The notes under the pieces were generated by a model. That model had not been told where the DNA came from. It saw nothing but the letters and a program-made list of their open reading frames with translations, and ran no database searches. A stretch of 8,613 bases of DNA from Phyllobacteriaceae bacterium (lineage in GTDB: Bacteria; Pseudomonadota; Alphaproteobacteria; Rhizobiales; Rhizobiaceae): NCBI GenBank assembly GCA_024645155.1, contig JAHEGF010000141.1:1-8613 (forward strand), given 5' to 3'. Below, piece by piece: positions 1 to 5,805 of this stretch (the stretch's first letter is position 1; each line of letters starts with the position of its first letter). Made by a program: the position numbers and the translations under genes.

Positions 1-371
1 TCGATGTCGAAAACCATCAGCCGTTTGCCGAGCTTCAGGATACGGCAATGGCCGTCGATCGGCCCCACTCCGGCTTTACGCATGAAATTGATGTTGAGAT
101 TGGTGGTCACGGACAGTGCATCCGGTCCAGCATGGGTCAATACGCAGACATATCCGCCGATATCCGCCAGTGTGAACAGGGAAGGGCCTGAAACCGTTCC
201 GCCCGGCCTTAGGTGCTCGTGCTCGGCGTCAAGCCGGACAACACAGCCACCGTTGAAAACCTCGGTCGCGTAGTAGGACCGGTGGACCGTGTTGAGCTGC
301 GGGTAGGCATCGCGCATCAAGGCGTTGACCTCGTCGGCATTCATTACCGGCACCAGTGTTGAAGGGGACAT
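1..371 (-). CDS. PaaI-family hotdog acyl-CoA thioesterase (3' end cut by window edge)
   Basis: Predicted cytoplasmic thioesterase that hydrolyses an acyl-CoA; substrate unknown. I translated the minus strand from the ATG at 371: 123 complete codons are present and the reading frame runs off the left edge, so perhaps 20-40 residues are missing compared with the usual ~140-160. The hotdog helix region is clear at residues 54-75 (LRPGGTVSGP followed by LFTLAD), with the Asp at residue 70 in the usual active-site position, and the central strand TTNLNINFMRKA lies at 89-100. The common PaaI 'HGG' is SGP here (61-63), which several alphaproteobacterial members share as far as I recall. An AGGA (plus-strand 381-384) lies 9 nt before the start. 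The gene begins 19 nt after the stop of the interrupted crotonase, so the two were probably co-transcribed. The family call is confident, the substrate is not. Confidence 0.85.
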   Translation of the reverse strand, partial: MSPSTLVPVMNADEVNALMRDAYPQLNTVHRSYYATEVFNGGCVVRLDAEHEHLRPGGTVSGPSLFTLADIGGYVCVLTHAGPDALSVTTNLNINFMRKAGVGPIDGHCRILKLGKRLMVFDI

Positions 372-390
372 GGTCGGATATCCTGTCTAG

Positions 391-1035
391 CTAACTTTGA
401 TCGTCGGGGCTGCGCGGATTGACCGGCCGGTTTTTCGTCCAGTCGAAGGTGCCCCGGTCGCGTTCGCGTACGGCTTCCTTCCAGCCATTGGTTTCGGCCC
501 GGCTCTTGAAGTTCAGCCCTTCCGGAGAATGGCGCGAAATACCGTCGAAGATCGTTGAAAACATTTGTGTCTGCTTCAGGCCCATGGCCTCAATCGCCTG
601 GTTGACCACAAGTTTTTGCATCATCAGCTGGTTGACCGGTACTGTTGCCATGCGTTCCGCAAGCCGCTCGACTTCGCCGTCCAGATCGGCAGGCGGCACG
701 GATTTCAGGACAAGTCCCATCTGTTCGGCTTCCGGACCCCGAACCTTGTCTCCGGTAAAAAGCATGCGTTTGGCCTTCTCCGGCCCGAGGCGATAGACCC
801 ACATGGCAGTTGTCGGCGTACCCCACACGCGCACTGGCATGTAGCCAATTTCGGCGTTGTCGGCCATGACGATCATGTCGGCGCATAGGGCAATATCCGA
901 TCCGCCGGCGATCGCAAAGCCGTGTACCTTGGCAATGACCGGGCGCGAAGACCGCCACAATGACATAAACAGTTCAGTGTTGCGCATCATGAAGGTGTAA
1001 TCTTTCATCGGATCCCACGGCATATCCTGCGTCAC
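391..1035 (-). CDS. C-terminal part of the split crotonase, possibly translated from GTG
   Basis: If translation restarts after the TGA at 1042-1044, the first in-frame candidate is the GTG at 1033-1035, only 6 nt beyond the stop; the next is the ATG at 1021-1023. The product would be 214 residues, holding the GGSD oxyanion loop and the trimerisation/C-terminal helices but lacking the N-terminal beta strands and the FCAGYD loop that form the other half of the acyl-CoA site. It is unlikely to be active alone. No clear Shine-Dalgarno sequence precedes the GTG (nearest purine-rich stretch is GGCGGTGA), so coupling to termination of the upstream piece would be needed. This is listed because an automatic gene caller would probably report it as a free-standing gene; I regard it as the tail of the interrupted gene above. 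Confidence 0.4.
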   Translation of the reverse strand: MTQDMPWDPMKDYTFMMRNTELFMSLWRSSRPVIAKVHGFAIAGGSDIALCADMIVMADNAEIGYMPVRVWGTPTTAMWVYRLGPEKAKRMLFTGDKVRGPEAEQMGLVLKSVPPADLDGEVERLAERMATVPVNQLMMQKLVVNQAIEAMGLKQTQMFSTIFDGISRHSPEGLNFKSRAETNGWKEAVRERDRGTFDWTKNRPVNPRSPDDQS

Positions 1036-1269
1036 AGCGTTTCAGTCACCGCCAGCCGCTTCGGCATAGTAGGCAAGGTCGTATCCGGCGCAAAATGCCC
1101 GCCCCGCACCTGAAAGAACGATGACATGGACTTGCCGGTCCGCGTTGGCCTCTTCGACTGCCGCAGCGAGTTCCACAGGCAAATCGTCATCGATGGCATT
1201 CAGCACATCCGGCCGGTTCAACGTCACACGGCCAATGCGGCCATCTTTTTCGTAGAGTACTCGCGCCAT
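391..1269 (-). pseudogene. Atypical crotonase (enoyl-CoA hydratase/isomerase family) interrupted by an in-frame TGA
   Basis: Reading from the ATG at 1269 gives 75 residues with a complete crotonase N-terminus, including the first oxyanion-hole loop (GAGRAFCAGYDL, residues 54-65). A TGA then occurs at 1042-1044, and the same frame continues without any shift through residues 77-292 to TAG at 391-393. The second part carries the other oxyanion loop (HGFAIAGGSDIAL, 116-128) and a normal C-terminus. Joined length, about 292 residues, is what I expect for this subfamily, recognisable from DMPWDPMKDY and WVYRLGPEKAKRMLFTGD. The start is supported by AAGGGG (plus-strand 1277-1282) 7 nt upstream. The catalytic Glu144 of rat enoyl-CoA hydratase aligns with Asp125 and Glu164 has no Glu counterpart (YMPVRVWG, 143-150), so it is probably not a simple hydratase. 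It may be a recent nonsense mutation, a sequencing error, or a gene now translated as two pieces. Both halves look well conserved, which argues for a recent event. Confidence 0.8.
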
Positions 1270-1414
1270 GAAAAAGCCCCTTGAGGAATTCATCGCCAAG
1301 GTGTCTGGCGGTGCCAGGCTCGTCAAGCCAGTACGTGACACTTTGGATAGTTGGCGAATCTGCAATGTGGCTGGTATAGGCTTCAAACCGACGCGACCAA
1401 TTGCAGGAATGAAG
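1270..1414. promoter_or_regulatory. Divergent promoter region between the two crotonase genes
   Basis: This 145 bp gap separates the start of the leftward crotonase (1269) from the start of the rightward one (1415). For the rightward gene, TTGGCG (1351-1356) and TATAGG (1375-1380) with an 18 bp spacer are a plausible sigma70-type pair, placing the TATAGG 34 bp before the start. For the leftward gene, TTGACG (plus-strand CGTCAA, 1321-1326) is a good -35, but the matching -10 position reads only CACCTT. I found no convincing long dyad that would mark an operator. The open frame of the rightward gene extends through this gap to 1268, but without a ribosome binding site for an upstream start, so I treat the gap as non-coding. 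Confidence 0.35.
1405..1408 (+). promoter_or_regulatory. Ribosome binding site that sets the crotonase start at 1415
   Basis: AGGA lies 6 nt before the ATG at 1415, whereas it would sit immediately against the ATG at 1409, and the ATG at 1268 overlaps the divergent gene's start. This favours 1415 and a protein beginning MAQPAK. Confidence 0.5.
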
Positions 1415-2242
1415 ATGGCCCAGCCCGCAAAAATCGAACACGGAAATGCCGGAAGTGAACTGCTTCGTTCAAGCCTTGATGGCGGAGTGCTGACGATCGA
1501 GTTCAACAACCCGCCCGCTCATGCGTTGTCGCTGGCGTTGATTGGAGCCTTGCAGGACGCCCTTGATGCGTCCGCAAGCGACAAGGCTGTGCGCGTGGTA
1601 GTTTTTACCGCATCTGGCAAAGTATTCTCCGCCGGCCATGACATGAAGGAAATACGGGCGCAGAGTGGTGACGACGACGGTGGCCGCGCCTATCTGGAAA
1701 AACTTTTTGGCGGCAGTTCGCGATTGATGAAATCAATCGTCCGCCATCCAAATCCGGTCATTGCCGCGGTCGACGGGATTGCCACTGCTGCCGGTTGCCA
1801 GCTGGTAGCCAGCTGTGATCTCGCCATAGCGACCGACCGGGCGACTTTCTGTACACCAGGTGTCAATATTGGCGGATTCTGCTCGACGCCGATGGTGCCG
1901 TTGTCACGCAACCTGTCTCCTAAACATGCAATGGAAATGTTGTTGACCGGGGAGTTTATCGATGCTCAGACGGCCCGGGAATTCGGACTGGTCAACCGCG
2001 TCGTACCTCCGGAATACCTTGCACAGGTGGTGAAAAAATACGCTGATATTATTGCATCGAAGTCAGCTGCTTCAATCACGCTGGGCAAAAGGGCCTTTTA
2101 TCAGCAAATCGACATGGCACTTGATGACGCCTACGAACTGTCGACAAAGGTAATGGTAGAAGGTTTTCTCGACAAGGATGCAGTCGAAGGGATCTCGGCA
2201 TTTTTCGAGAAACGCTCACCATCTTGGAATGATGGCGATTGA
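1415..2242 (+). CDS. ECHDC3-like crotonase / enoyl-CoA hydratase family protein
   Basis: A 275-residue crotonase-fold protein expected to bind acyl-CoA in the cytoplasm as a trimer or hexamer. The first oxyanion-hole loop is FSAGHDMKEI (71-80) and the second is GIATAAGCQL (121-130). The stretch FCTPGVNIGGFCSTP (145-159) is characteristic of the ECHDC3 subfamily rather than FadB/EchA hydratases. Rat hydratase Glu144 aligns with Gln129 and Glu164 with Gly149, so both catalytic glutamates are absent and a classical hydration reaction is unlikely. The start at 1415 is chosen because AGGA lies 6 nt upstream; an upstream extension would add about 49 residues that do not resemble the family. It is divergent from the broken crotonase/thioesterase pair, which hints at shared control, and is followed after 63 nt by the VOC gene. 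Family confident, reaction unknown. Confidence 0.85.
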   Translation: MAQPAKIEHGNAGSELLRSSLDGGVLTIEFNNPPAHALSLALIGALQDALDASASDKAVRVVVFTASGKVFSAGHDMKEIRAQSGDDDGGRAYLEKLFGGSSRLMKSIVRHPNPVIAAVDGIATAAGCQLVASCDLAIATDRATFCTPGVNIGGFCSTPMVPLSRNLSPKHAMEMLLTGEFIDAQTAREFGLVNRVVPPEYLAQVVKKYADIIASKSAASITLGKRAFYQQIDMALDDAYELSTKVMVEGFLDKDAVEGISAFFEKRSPSWNDGD

Positions 2243-2305
2243 CCCCGAGGCGGTTTTATATCCTCATAAGGACAGGTTTCTGAAAAACTTGATCGGGTCC
2301 GCAAT

Positions 2306-2734
2306 TTGGCTTTTGACCGACGCATTACCATGATTTCTCTGGGTGTTGCAGATATTGCAAGATCCACGGCGTTTTACGAGAAACTGGGCTGGTCGCGGTC
2401 ACCGGCAAGCCAGGATTCGATTACCTTTATCAAGCTGAAGGGAATGGTGCTTGGCCTTTACGCGCGCGCCAACCTTGCCGAAGATGCAGGCGTGGAAAAT
2501 ACAGAGCCGGGTTTCTCCGGAGTGGCACTGGCCCATAATCTACGAAGCGAAGGCGAGGTGGACAAAGCCTATGTGCATGCGCTTTCATGCGGAGCCACAG
2601 CCGTAAAACAGCCGCAAAAGGTATTTTGGGGCGGCTATTCCGGATACTTTGCCGATCCAGACGGTCATCTCTGGGAACTCGCGCACAATCCTTTTGCCGA
2701 TCTCGATGAAGACGGCCACATGACATTGCCTTAA
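2306..2734 (+). CDS. VOC family protein (glyoxalase/bleomycin-resistance fold)
   Basis: A 142-residue cytoplasmic protein with two VOC half-domains: residues about 6-55 (RITMISLGV, then STAFYEKLGW) and 69-128 (GFSGVALAHN, then WGGYSGYFADPDGHLWELAHNP). The second half has His77 and Glu124 at positions that can bind metal in this fold. The first half shows no obvious matching His or Glu, so a full four-ligand site is not evident and the role (lyase, dioxygenase-like or binding protein) cannot be assigned. The start is uncertain. I chose the TTG at 2306 because the resulting AFDRRITMISLGV matches the usual N-terminus of the family, while the first in-frame ATG (2330) would cut into the first beta strand. 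No good ribosome binding site precedes either. It follows the crotonase in the same direction after 63 nt and may be co-transcribed. It converges on the small exported-protein gene, 19 nt away. Confidence 0.8.
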   Translation: MAFDRRITMISLGVADIARSTAFYEKLGWSRSPASQDSITFIKLKGMVLGLYARANLAEDAGVENTEPGFSGVALAHNLRSEGEVDKAYVHALSCGATAVKQPQKVFWGGYSGYFADPDGHLWELAHNPFADLDEDGHMTLP

Positions 2735-2753
2735 GAGCTGGCATCGTTTCCGG

Positions 2754-3059
2754 TCAATCGCGCAAAAAGGTTTTCTGAAAACACTTCAACACGGGACATG
2801 CGGGTGCGTCGGCCGTCGGTATGGTATCAAGTTTCGCGTATTCGCCCGATGCGCAATACCCCGTATGACGTACGTAGCGGTCATAAAGTGTAAGGCTTGG
2901 GTTTCGCCGCGAAGGATAGCGCATGATTGCTGCGCCTTCGGCTTCGATGATGGCATGCACTGCATCGCAGCTCAGCCGGGTTGACTGATGCCGTGATATC
3001 GCCTGCGCGGAGGTGACAAATGCCGCTAACACGACGATGAGGGCAATGGTGAAGCGCAT
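2754..3059 (-). CDS. Small conserved exported protein with four cysteines, function unknown
   Basis: A 101-residue protein with a typical Sec signal peptide: a charged start (MRF), a hydrophobic core (TIALIVVLAAFV) and a likely signal peptidase cut after AQA at residue 20. The mature ~81-residue protein has four cysteines (31, 69, 88, 93), suggesting two disulfides in the periplasm, and a conserved-looking core MRYPSRRNPSLTLYDRYV (46-63). I recall similar small secreted proteins annotated as hypothetical in rhizobia, with this YPS-R-P-LTLYDRYV core, but know no function. AAGGA (plus-strand 3067-3071) sits 7 nt before the ATG, so the start is good. A TATTAT -10-like box on this strand (plus-strand 3109-3114) is about 50 nt upstream. 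It is a single-gene unit, divergent from the CoA-binding gene and convergent with the VOC gene. Confidence 0.8.
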   Translation of the reverse strand: MRFTIALIVVLAAFVTSAQAISRHQSTRLSCDAVHAIIEAEGAAIMRYPSRRNPSLTLYDRYVRHTGYCASGEYAKLDTIPTADAPACPVLKCFQKTFLRD

Positions 3060-3214
3060 TGGTTATTCCTTATTCGGTGGAAGGTTGAGATGTACCCCAT
3101 CGCACAGGATAATACATTTAGCCGACAATTACAGGTATTCCCGGCATTGAAGCCAATATTTCCTTGAATGAAAACCAATTCGCGGTCATTCAGACGGATG
3201 TCAGGAGCGCCCCT
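3060..3214. promoter_or_regulatory. Divergent intergenic region between exported protein and CoA-binding gene
   Basis: 155 bp that should hold promoters for both flanking genes. On the minus strand TATTAT (plus-strand 3109-3114) is a good -10 for the exported-protein gene, though the hexamer 17 bp upstream (TACCTG) is a poor -35. On the plus strand TTGAAG (3147-3152) and TTGAAT (3164-3169) are possible -35 boxes without convincing -10 partners. I see no long dyad or terminator here. Confidence 0.3.
3203..3207 (+). promoter_or_regulatory. Ribosome binding site that sets a TTG start at 3215
   Basis: AGGAG lies 7 nt before the TTG at 3215, an ideal spacing, while the more upstream in-frame TTG at 3164 has no such site. 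This picks the shorter protein beginning MDHDHYDNTYIR. Confidence 0.6.
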
Positions 3215-3736
3215 TTGGATCACGACCATTATGACAACACCTATATCCGCGAAATATTGAACTCCGTCCGGACTATCGCCGTGATTGGCGCATCCGCCAA
3301 CGAAGTCCGTCCCAGCTACTTTGTCGTGAAATACCTGATCGACAAAGGGTACCGTGTTTTCCCGGTAAATCCGGGCCAGGCCGGCGGTAAAATCCTCGGT
3401 CAAACGGTTTATGCAAAGTTGCGCGACATTCCCGAAGGGATCGATATGGTCGACATTTTCCGCGCCTCTGACGCCATACCGGGCATTACAGATCAGGTTC
3501 TGGAACTTGTGCCGCTGCCCAAGGCGGTCTGGATGCAACTGACCGTTCGCCACGACAAATCTGCCAGACGGCTGGAAGACGCCGGCATCAAGGTTGTCAT
3601 GAACCGGTGCCCGAAAATCGAATATGCCCGCCTTTCAGGGGAAATCGGCTGGAATGGCGTAAACAGCAAGGTTATCTCTTCCAAGAAGCCGGTGATGCGT
3701 ACCGGCTTTCAAAGCTACGGCATTCGCCAGCGATGA
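3215..3736 (+). CDS. CoA-binding domain protein (YccU-like, Rossmann fold)
   Basis: A 173-residue single-domain protein of the CoA_binding_2 family, related to the CoA-binding domain of succinyl-CoA synthetase alpha. The nucleotide-binding turn is IAVIGAS (21-27), followed by RPSYFV (32-37), VFPVNP (48-53), VDIFR (79-83), WMQ (106-108) and the family signature VMNRCPKIEY (128-137) with Cys132. The biochemical role is not established; binding of CoA or an acyl-CoA is inferred from the fold. The start is a TTG with AGGAG 7 nt upstream, and the resulting N-terminus DHDHYDNTYIREIL agrees with homologues as I remember them; no in-frame ATG is available nearby. The LysE-type gene starts 7 nt after the stop, so they are almost certainly co-transcribed. 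In rhizobia this family is often found just upstream of O-acetylhomoserine sulfhydrylase, and metY is indeed the next gene but one. Confidence 0.88.
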   Translation: MDHDHYDNTYIREILNSVRTIAVIGASANEVRPSYFVVKYLIDKGYRVFPVNPGQAGGKILGQTVYAKLRDIPEGIDMVDIFRASDAIPGITDQVLELVPLPKAVWMQLTVRHDKSARRLEDAGIKVVMNRCPKIEYARLSGEIGWNGVNSKVISSKKPVMRTGFQSYGIRQR

Positions 3737-3743
3737 TACCAAA

Positions 3744-4334
3744 GTGCTGACATTCACGTTCGCAGTCTTCTTCCTGATCATTACGCCGGGCCCGGGCGTA
3801 TTGTCGGCGGCTGGAGTTGGTGCCGCCCACGGGTTCCGCATCGGCCTGGACTATGTCAGTGGGCTGTTTGTTGGCAATTTCATGGTCGGAATCGCGGTCA
3901 TTTCCGGGATCGCCGCAATATTGGAAATCTATCCGGCCCTGCGCATTGTGCTTGCAATCGCATCGAGCGCATACCTGCTTTTTCTCGCGGCAAAGATTGC
4001 TTTTGCCGGTTCGAAGATCGCCTTTATTCACTCAGAAAAGCCTCCGGGGTTCGGCAACGGCCTGGCTTTGCAGGCCATCAATCCGAAAGCCTATGTAGTC
4101 AATACGGCGCTGTTTTCCGGCTTTCCATTCATGCCGGACAGCCTGTTTGCCGAAACACTTGTCAAGATCCTGATCCTGAATGCGATCTGGATACCGATCC
4201 ACCTGGTCTGGCTTGGTGCAGGCGTCGGTCTCCACCGGCTCAACCTTTCCAAACCGGTTCAATTTGCAATCAACGTTTTCATGGCCCTGTCCATGCTGAC
4301 CGTTGTTGCATTGGCTGCATTGTCGCAACAATAG
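3744..4334 (+). CDS. LysE/RhtB-family amino acid exporter
   Basis: A 196-residue inner-membrane protein of the LysE translocator superfamily, exporters of amino acids and derivatives. It has about six hydrophobic segments (roughly residues 3-23, 37-60, 66-88, 113-130, 138-163 and 172-194), with the family's TPGPG motif at 14-18 and NPKA at 113-116. Length is slightly under the usual 200-215, mostly at the N-terminus. The GTG at 3744 is the best available start: it places the first membrane segment at the very N-terminus as expected, although no good ribosome binding site is visible, and translational coupling to the CoA-binding gene 7 nt upstream is likely. The substrate cannot be read from sequence; the neighbouring metY makes homoserine, methionine or a derivative a reasonable guess only. 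A hairpin follows its stop. Confidence 0.85.
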   Translation: MLTFTFAVFFLIITPGPGVLSAAGVGAAHGFRIGLDYVSGLFVGNFMVGIAVISGIAAILEIYPALRIVLAIASSAYLLFLAAKIAFAGSKIAFIHSEKPPGFGNGLALQAINPKAYVVNTALFSGFPFMPDSLFAETLVKILILNAIWIPIHLVWLGAGVGLHRLNLSKPVQFAINVFMALSMLTVVALAALSQQ

Positions 4335-4342
4335 TTCGCCAC

Positions 4343-4366
4343 GCCCGTCGGCCATTGCCGTCGGGC
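4343..4366 (+). terminator. Hairpin after the LysE-type gene, possible weak terminator
   Basis: GCCCGTCGG (4343-4351) and CCGTCGGGC (4358-4366) pair as a 9 bp stem with one central T-T mismatch and a 6 nt loop, 8 nt after the exporter's stop. It is not followed by a T-run (ATTAACC follows), so intrinsic termination would be weak and some transcription could continue into metY. Confidence 0.4.
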
Positions 4367-4407
4367 ATTAACCGCGCTTGAATTTCCCTTTGCATTTCAA
4401 CCGGCTG

Positions 4408-4447
4408 TTTGCGATGTATGCCGCAAAATTATCAGTAATATCGCAAA
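4408..4447 (+). promoter_or_regulatory. Overlapping inverted repeats upstream of metY (operator or RNA switch candidate)
   Basis: TTTGCGAT (4408-4415) can pair perfectly with ATCGCAAA (4440-4447), or its first six bases can pair with CGCAAA at 4422-4427 (TTTGCG-N8-CGCAAA). The two CGCAAA copies start exactly 20 bp apart, about two helical turns. A small ATTA-TCAG-TAAT palindrome (4428-4439) lies between them. The right arm ends 2 nt before the strong GGAGGA ribosome binding site (4450-4455). It could be a repressor/activator site with three half-sites or a pair of mutually exclusive RNA hairpins controlling access to the start. I do not recognise a named motif; it is not SAM-II. The remainder of the 125 bp gap (4335-4459) holds the hairpin above and a TTGAA-N13-TTCAA dyad (4378-4400). 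Confidence 0.35.
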
Positions 4448-4459
4448 GCGGAGGAAAAT

Positions 4460-5743
4460 ATGTCGCAACACACACCAGGCTTCAATACATTGGCGGTCCA
4501 TGCGGGAGCGCAGCCGGACCCTGCAACGGGTGCCCGCGCTACTCCGATTTATCAGACCACTGCCTATGTATTTGACGATGTCGACCATGCCGCCTCGCTT
4601 TTCGGGCTGAAGGCTTTCGGCAATATCTATACCCGTATCATGAACCCGACACAGGCAGTTCTCGAAGAGCGCATGGCGGCACTGGAAGGCGGCACTGCCG
4701 CACTTGCCGTTGCCTCGGGCCATGCAGCGCAACTGATCGTATTCCATACCCTCATGCGGCCAGGTGAAAATTTCATCGCCGCCAAAAAGCTCTACGGCGG
4801 ATCGATCAACCAGTTCGGTCATGCATTCAAGAATTTCGGCTGGGAAGTGCGGTGGGCGGACGACGATAACCTGTCATCGTTCGAAGAACAAATTGATGAA
4901 AACACCCGTGCGATCTTTGTCGAGAGCCTGGCCAATCCAGGCGGAACCTTTGTCGATCTGGAAAAAATTGGCGATATTGCGCGCAAACACGGCCTGCCGC
5001 TGATTGTCGACAATACCCTGGCAACACCCTATTTGCTCAAGCCGCTCGAACATGGAGCTGATATTGTCCTGCATTCATTGACCAAGTTTATCGGCGGCCA
5101 CGGTAATTCGATGGGCGGTGTGATTGTTGACGGCGGCACTTTCGACTGGTCGAAATCGGGGAGTTATCCGATGCTGTCAGAGCCGCGGCCGGAATATGGC
5201 GGTGTCGTCCTGCACGAGACATTCGGCAATTTCGCCTTCGCAATTGCATGCCGCGTTCTCGGTCTGCGCGACTTTGGCCCTGCAATCTCGCCGTTCAACG
5301 CATTCTTGATCCTGATGGGGGCCGAAACGCTGCCATTGCGCATGCAGCGCCATTGCGACAACACATTGGAAGTAGCCGGTTGGCTGACCGAGCATCCGGA
5401 AGTTTCGTGGGTTTCCTATCCGGGTCTGCCGTCTGATCCCAACCATGCGATGATGAAGAAATACTCGCCCAAGGGCGGCGGCGCGGTTTTCACATTTGGC
5501 CTGAAAGGCGGTTATGACGCTGGCGTGAAATTCGTGGAAGCCCTGCAGATGTTTTCTCACTTGGCAAATATCGGCGATACGCGTTCGCTTGTCATTCATC
5601 CGGCATCAACGACACATCGGCAATTGAGCGATGAACAAAAAATCGCGGCCGGTGCCGGACCTGACACAATCCGTCTGTCAATCGGAATTGAGGATACTGC
5701 CGACATTATTGCCGACCTGACACAGGCCCTCAAGCAGGTTTGA
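4460..5743 (+). CDS. metY: O-acetylhomoserine sulfhydrylase (O-acetylhomoserine aminocarboxypropyltransferase)
   Basis: A 427-residue PLP enzyme that makes homocysteine from O-acetyl-L-homoserine and sulfide (or methionine from methanethiol) in the cytoplasm: direct sulfhydrylation for methionine synthesis. It belongs to the Cys/Met metabolism PLP family and is full length. Visible features are YTRIMNPT (57-64; Tyr57 and Arg59 contact the neighbouring subunit's PLP phosphate), SGHAAQ (86-91) at the phosphate site, Tyr112 that stacks on PLP, Asp184 in LIVDN that binds the pyridine nitrogen, and HSLTKFIGGHG with the Schiff-base Lys209. The C-terminal GDTRSLVIHPASTTH contains the substrate carboxylate-binding Arg. 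The ATG at 4460 has GGAGGA 4-5 nt upstream. Related proteins MetZ and MetB are less likely because the sequence matches the longer OAH sulfhydrylase type. Regulation is probably through the inverted repeats just upstream. A strong hairpin follows the stop. Confidence 0.95.
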   Translation: MSQHTPGFNTLAVHAGAQPDPATGARATPIYQTTAYVFDDVDHAASLFGLKAFGNIYTRIMNPTQAVLEERMAALEGGTAALAVASGHAAQLIVFHTLMRPGENFIAAKKLYGGSINQFGHAFKNFGWEVRWADDDNLSSFEEQIDENTRAIFVESLANPGGTFVDLEKIGDIARKHGLPLIVDNTLATPYLLKPLEHGADIVLHSLTKFIGGHGNSMGGVIVDGGTFDWSKSGSYPMLSEPRPEYGGVVLHETFGNFAFAIACRVLGLRDFGPAISPFNAFLILMGAETLPLRMQRHCDNTLEVAGWLTEHPEVSWVSYPGLPSDPNHAMMKKYSPKGGGAVFTFGLKGGYDAGVKFVEALQMFSHLANIGDTRSLVIHPASTTHRQLSDEQKIAAGAGPDTIRLSIGIEDTADIIADLTQALKQV

Positions 5744-5750
5744 TCATTAT

Positions 5751-5796
5751 CACTGTCCCGGTGCCGCCCCTGGCTGTCGGGCGCATCGGGACAGTG
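5751..5796. terminator. Strong hairpin between convergent metY and P450 genes
   Basis: CACTGTCCCG (5751-5760) and CGGGACAGTG (5787-5796) form a perfect 10 bp stem, extended inward by GT/AT wobble and a GC-rich arm with one bulged base to roughly 18 pairs. It begins 7 nt after the metY stop and ends 9 nt before the P450 stop. Neither side carries a clear T-run, so it may act as a bidirectional barrier or RNA-stabilising structure rather than a classical intrinsic terminator. A third CACTGTC copy lies at 5801-5807 across the end of the P450 gene. Confidence 0.6.
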
Positions 5797-5805
5797 GCCG
5801 CACTG

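Noticed and set aside
1042..1044. TGA as a selenocysteine codon or reassigned Trp
   Set aside because: Other genes here end with TGA (e.g. those ending at 2242, 3736, 5743), so the code is standard; no SECIS-like hairpin follows and the site is a variable loop with no redox role in crotonases.
1268..1414. N-terminal extension of the rightward crotonase to the ATG at 1268
   Set aside because: It would overlap the start codon of the divergent gene, has no ribosome binding site, and adds ~49 residues unlike the family; AGGA before 1415 is better.
3026..3553. 175-codon open frame on the minus strand
   Set aside because: It lies opposite the CoA-binding gene, its product resembles no family I know, and it overlaps the well-supported exported-protein gene.
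4335..4459. SAM-II riboswitch before metY
   Set aside because: The conserved GCTAAAAA-type core and pseudoknot layout I know for SAM-II and SAM-V are not present; only the repeats described are seen.
4397..4822. 141-codon open frame on the minus strand
   Set aside because: Antisense to the start of metY, which has strong protein and ribosome-binding-site evidence; the product shows no domain.
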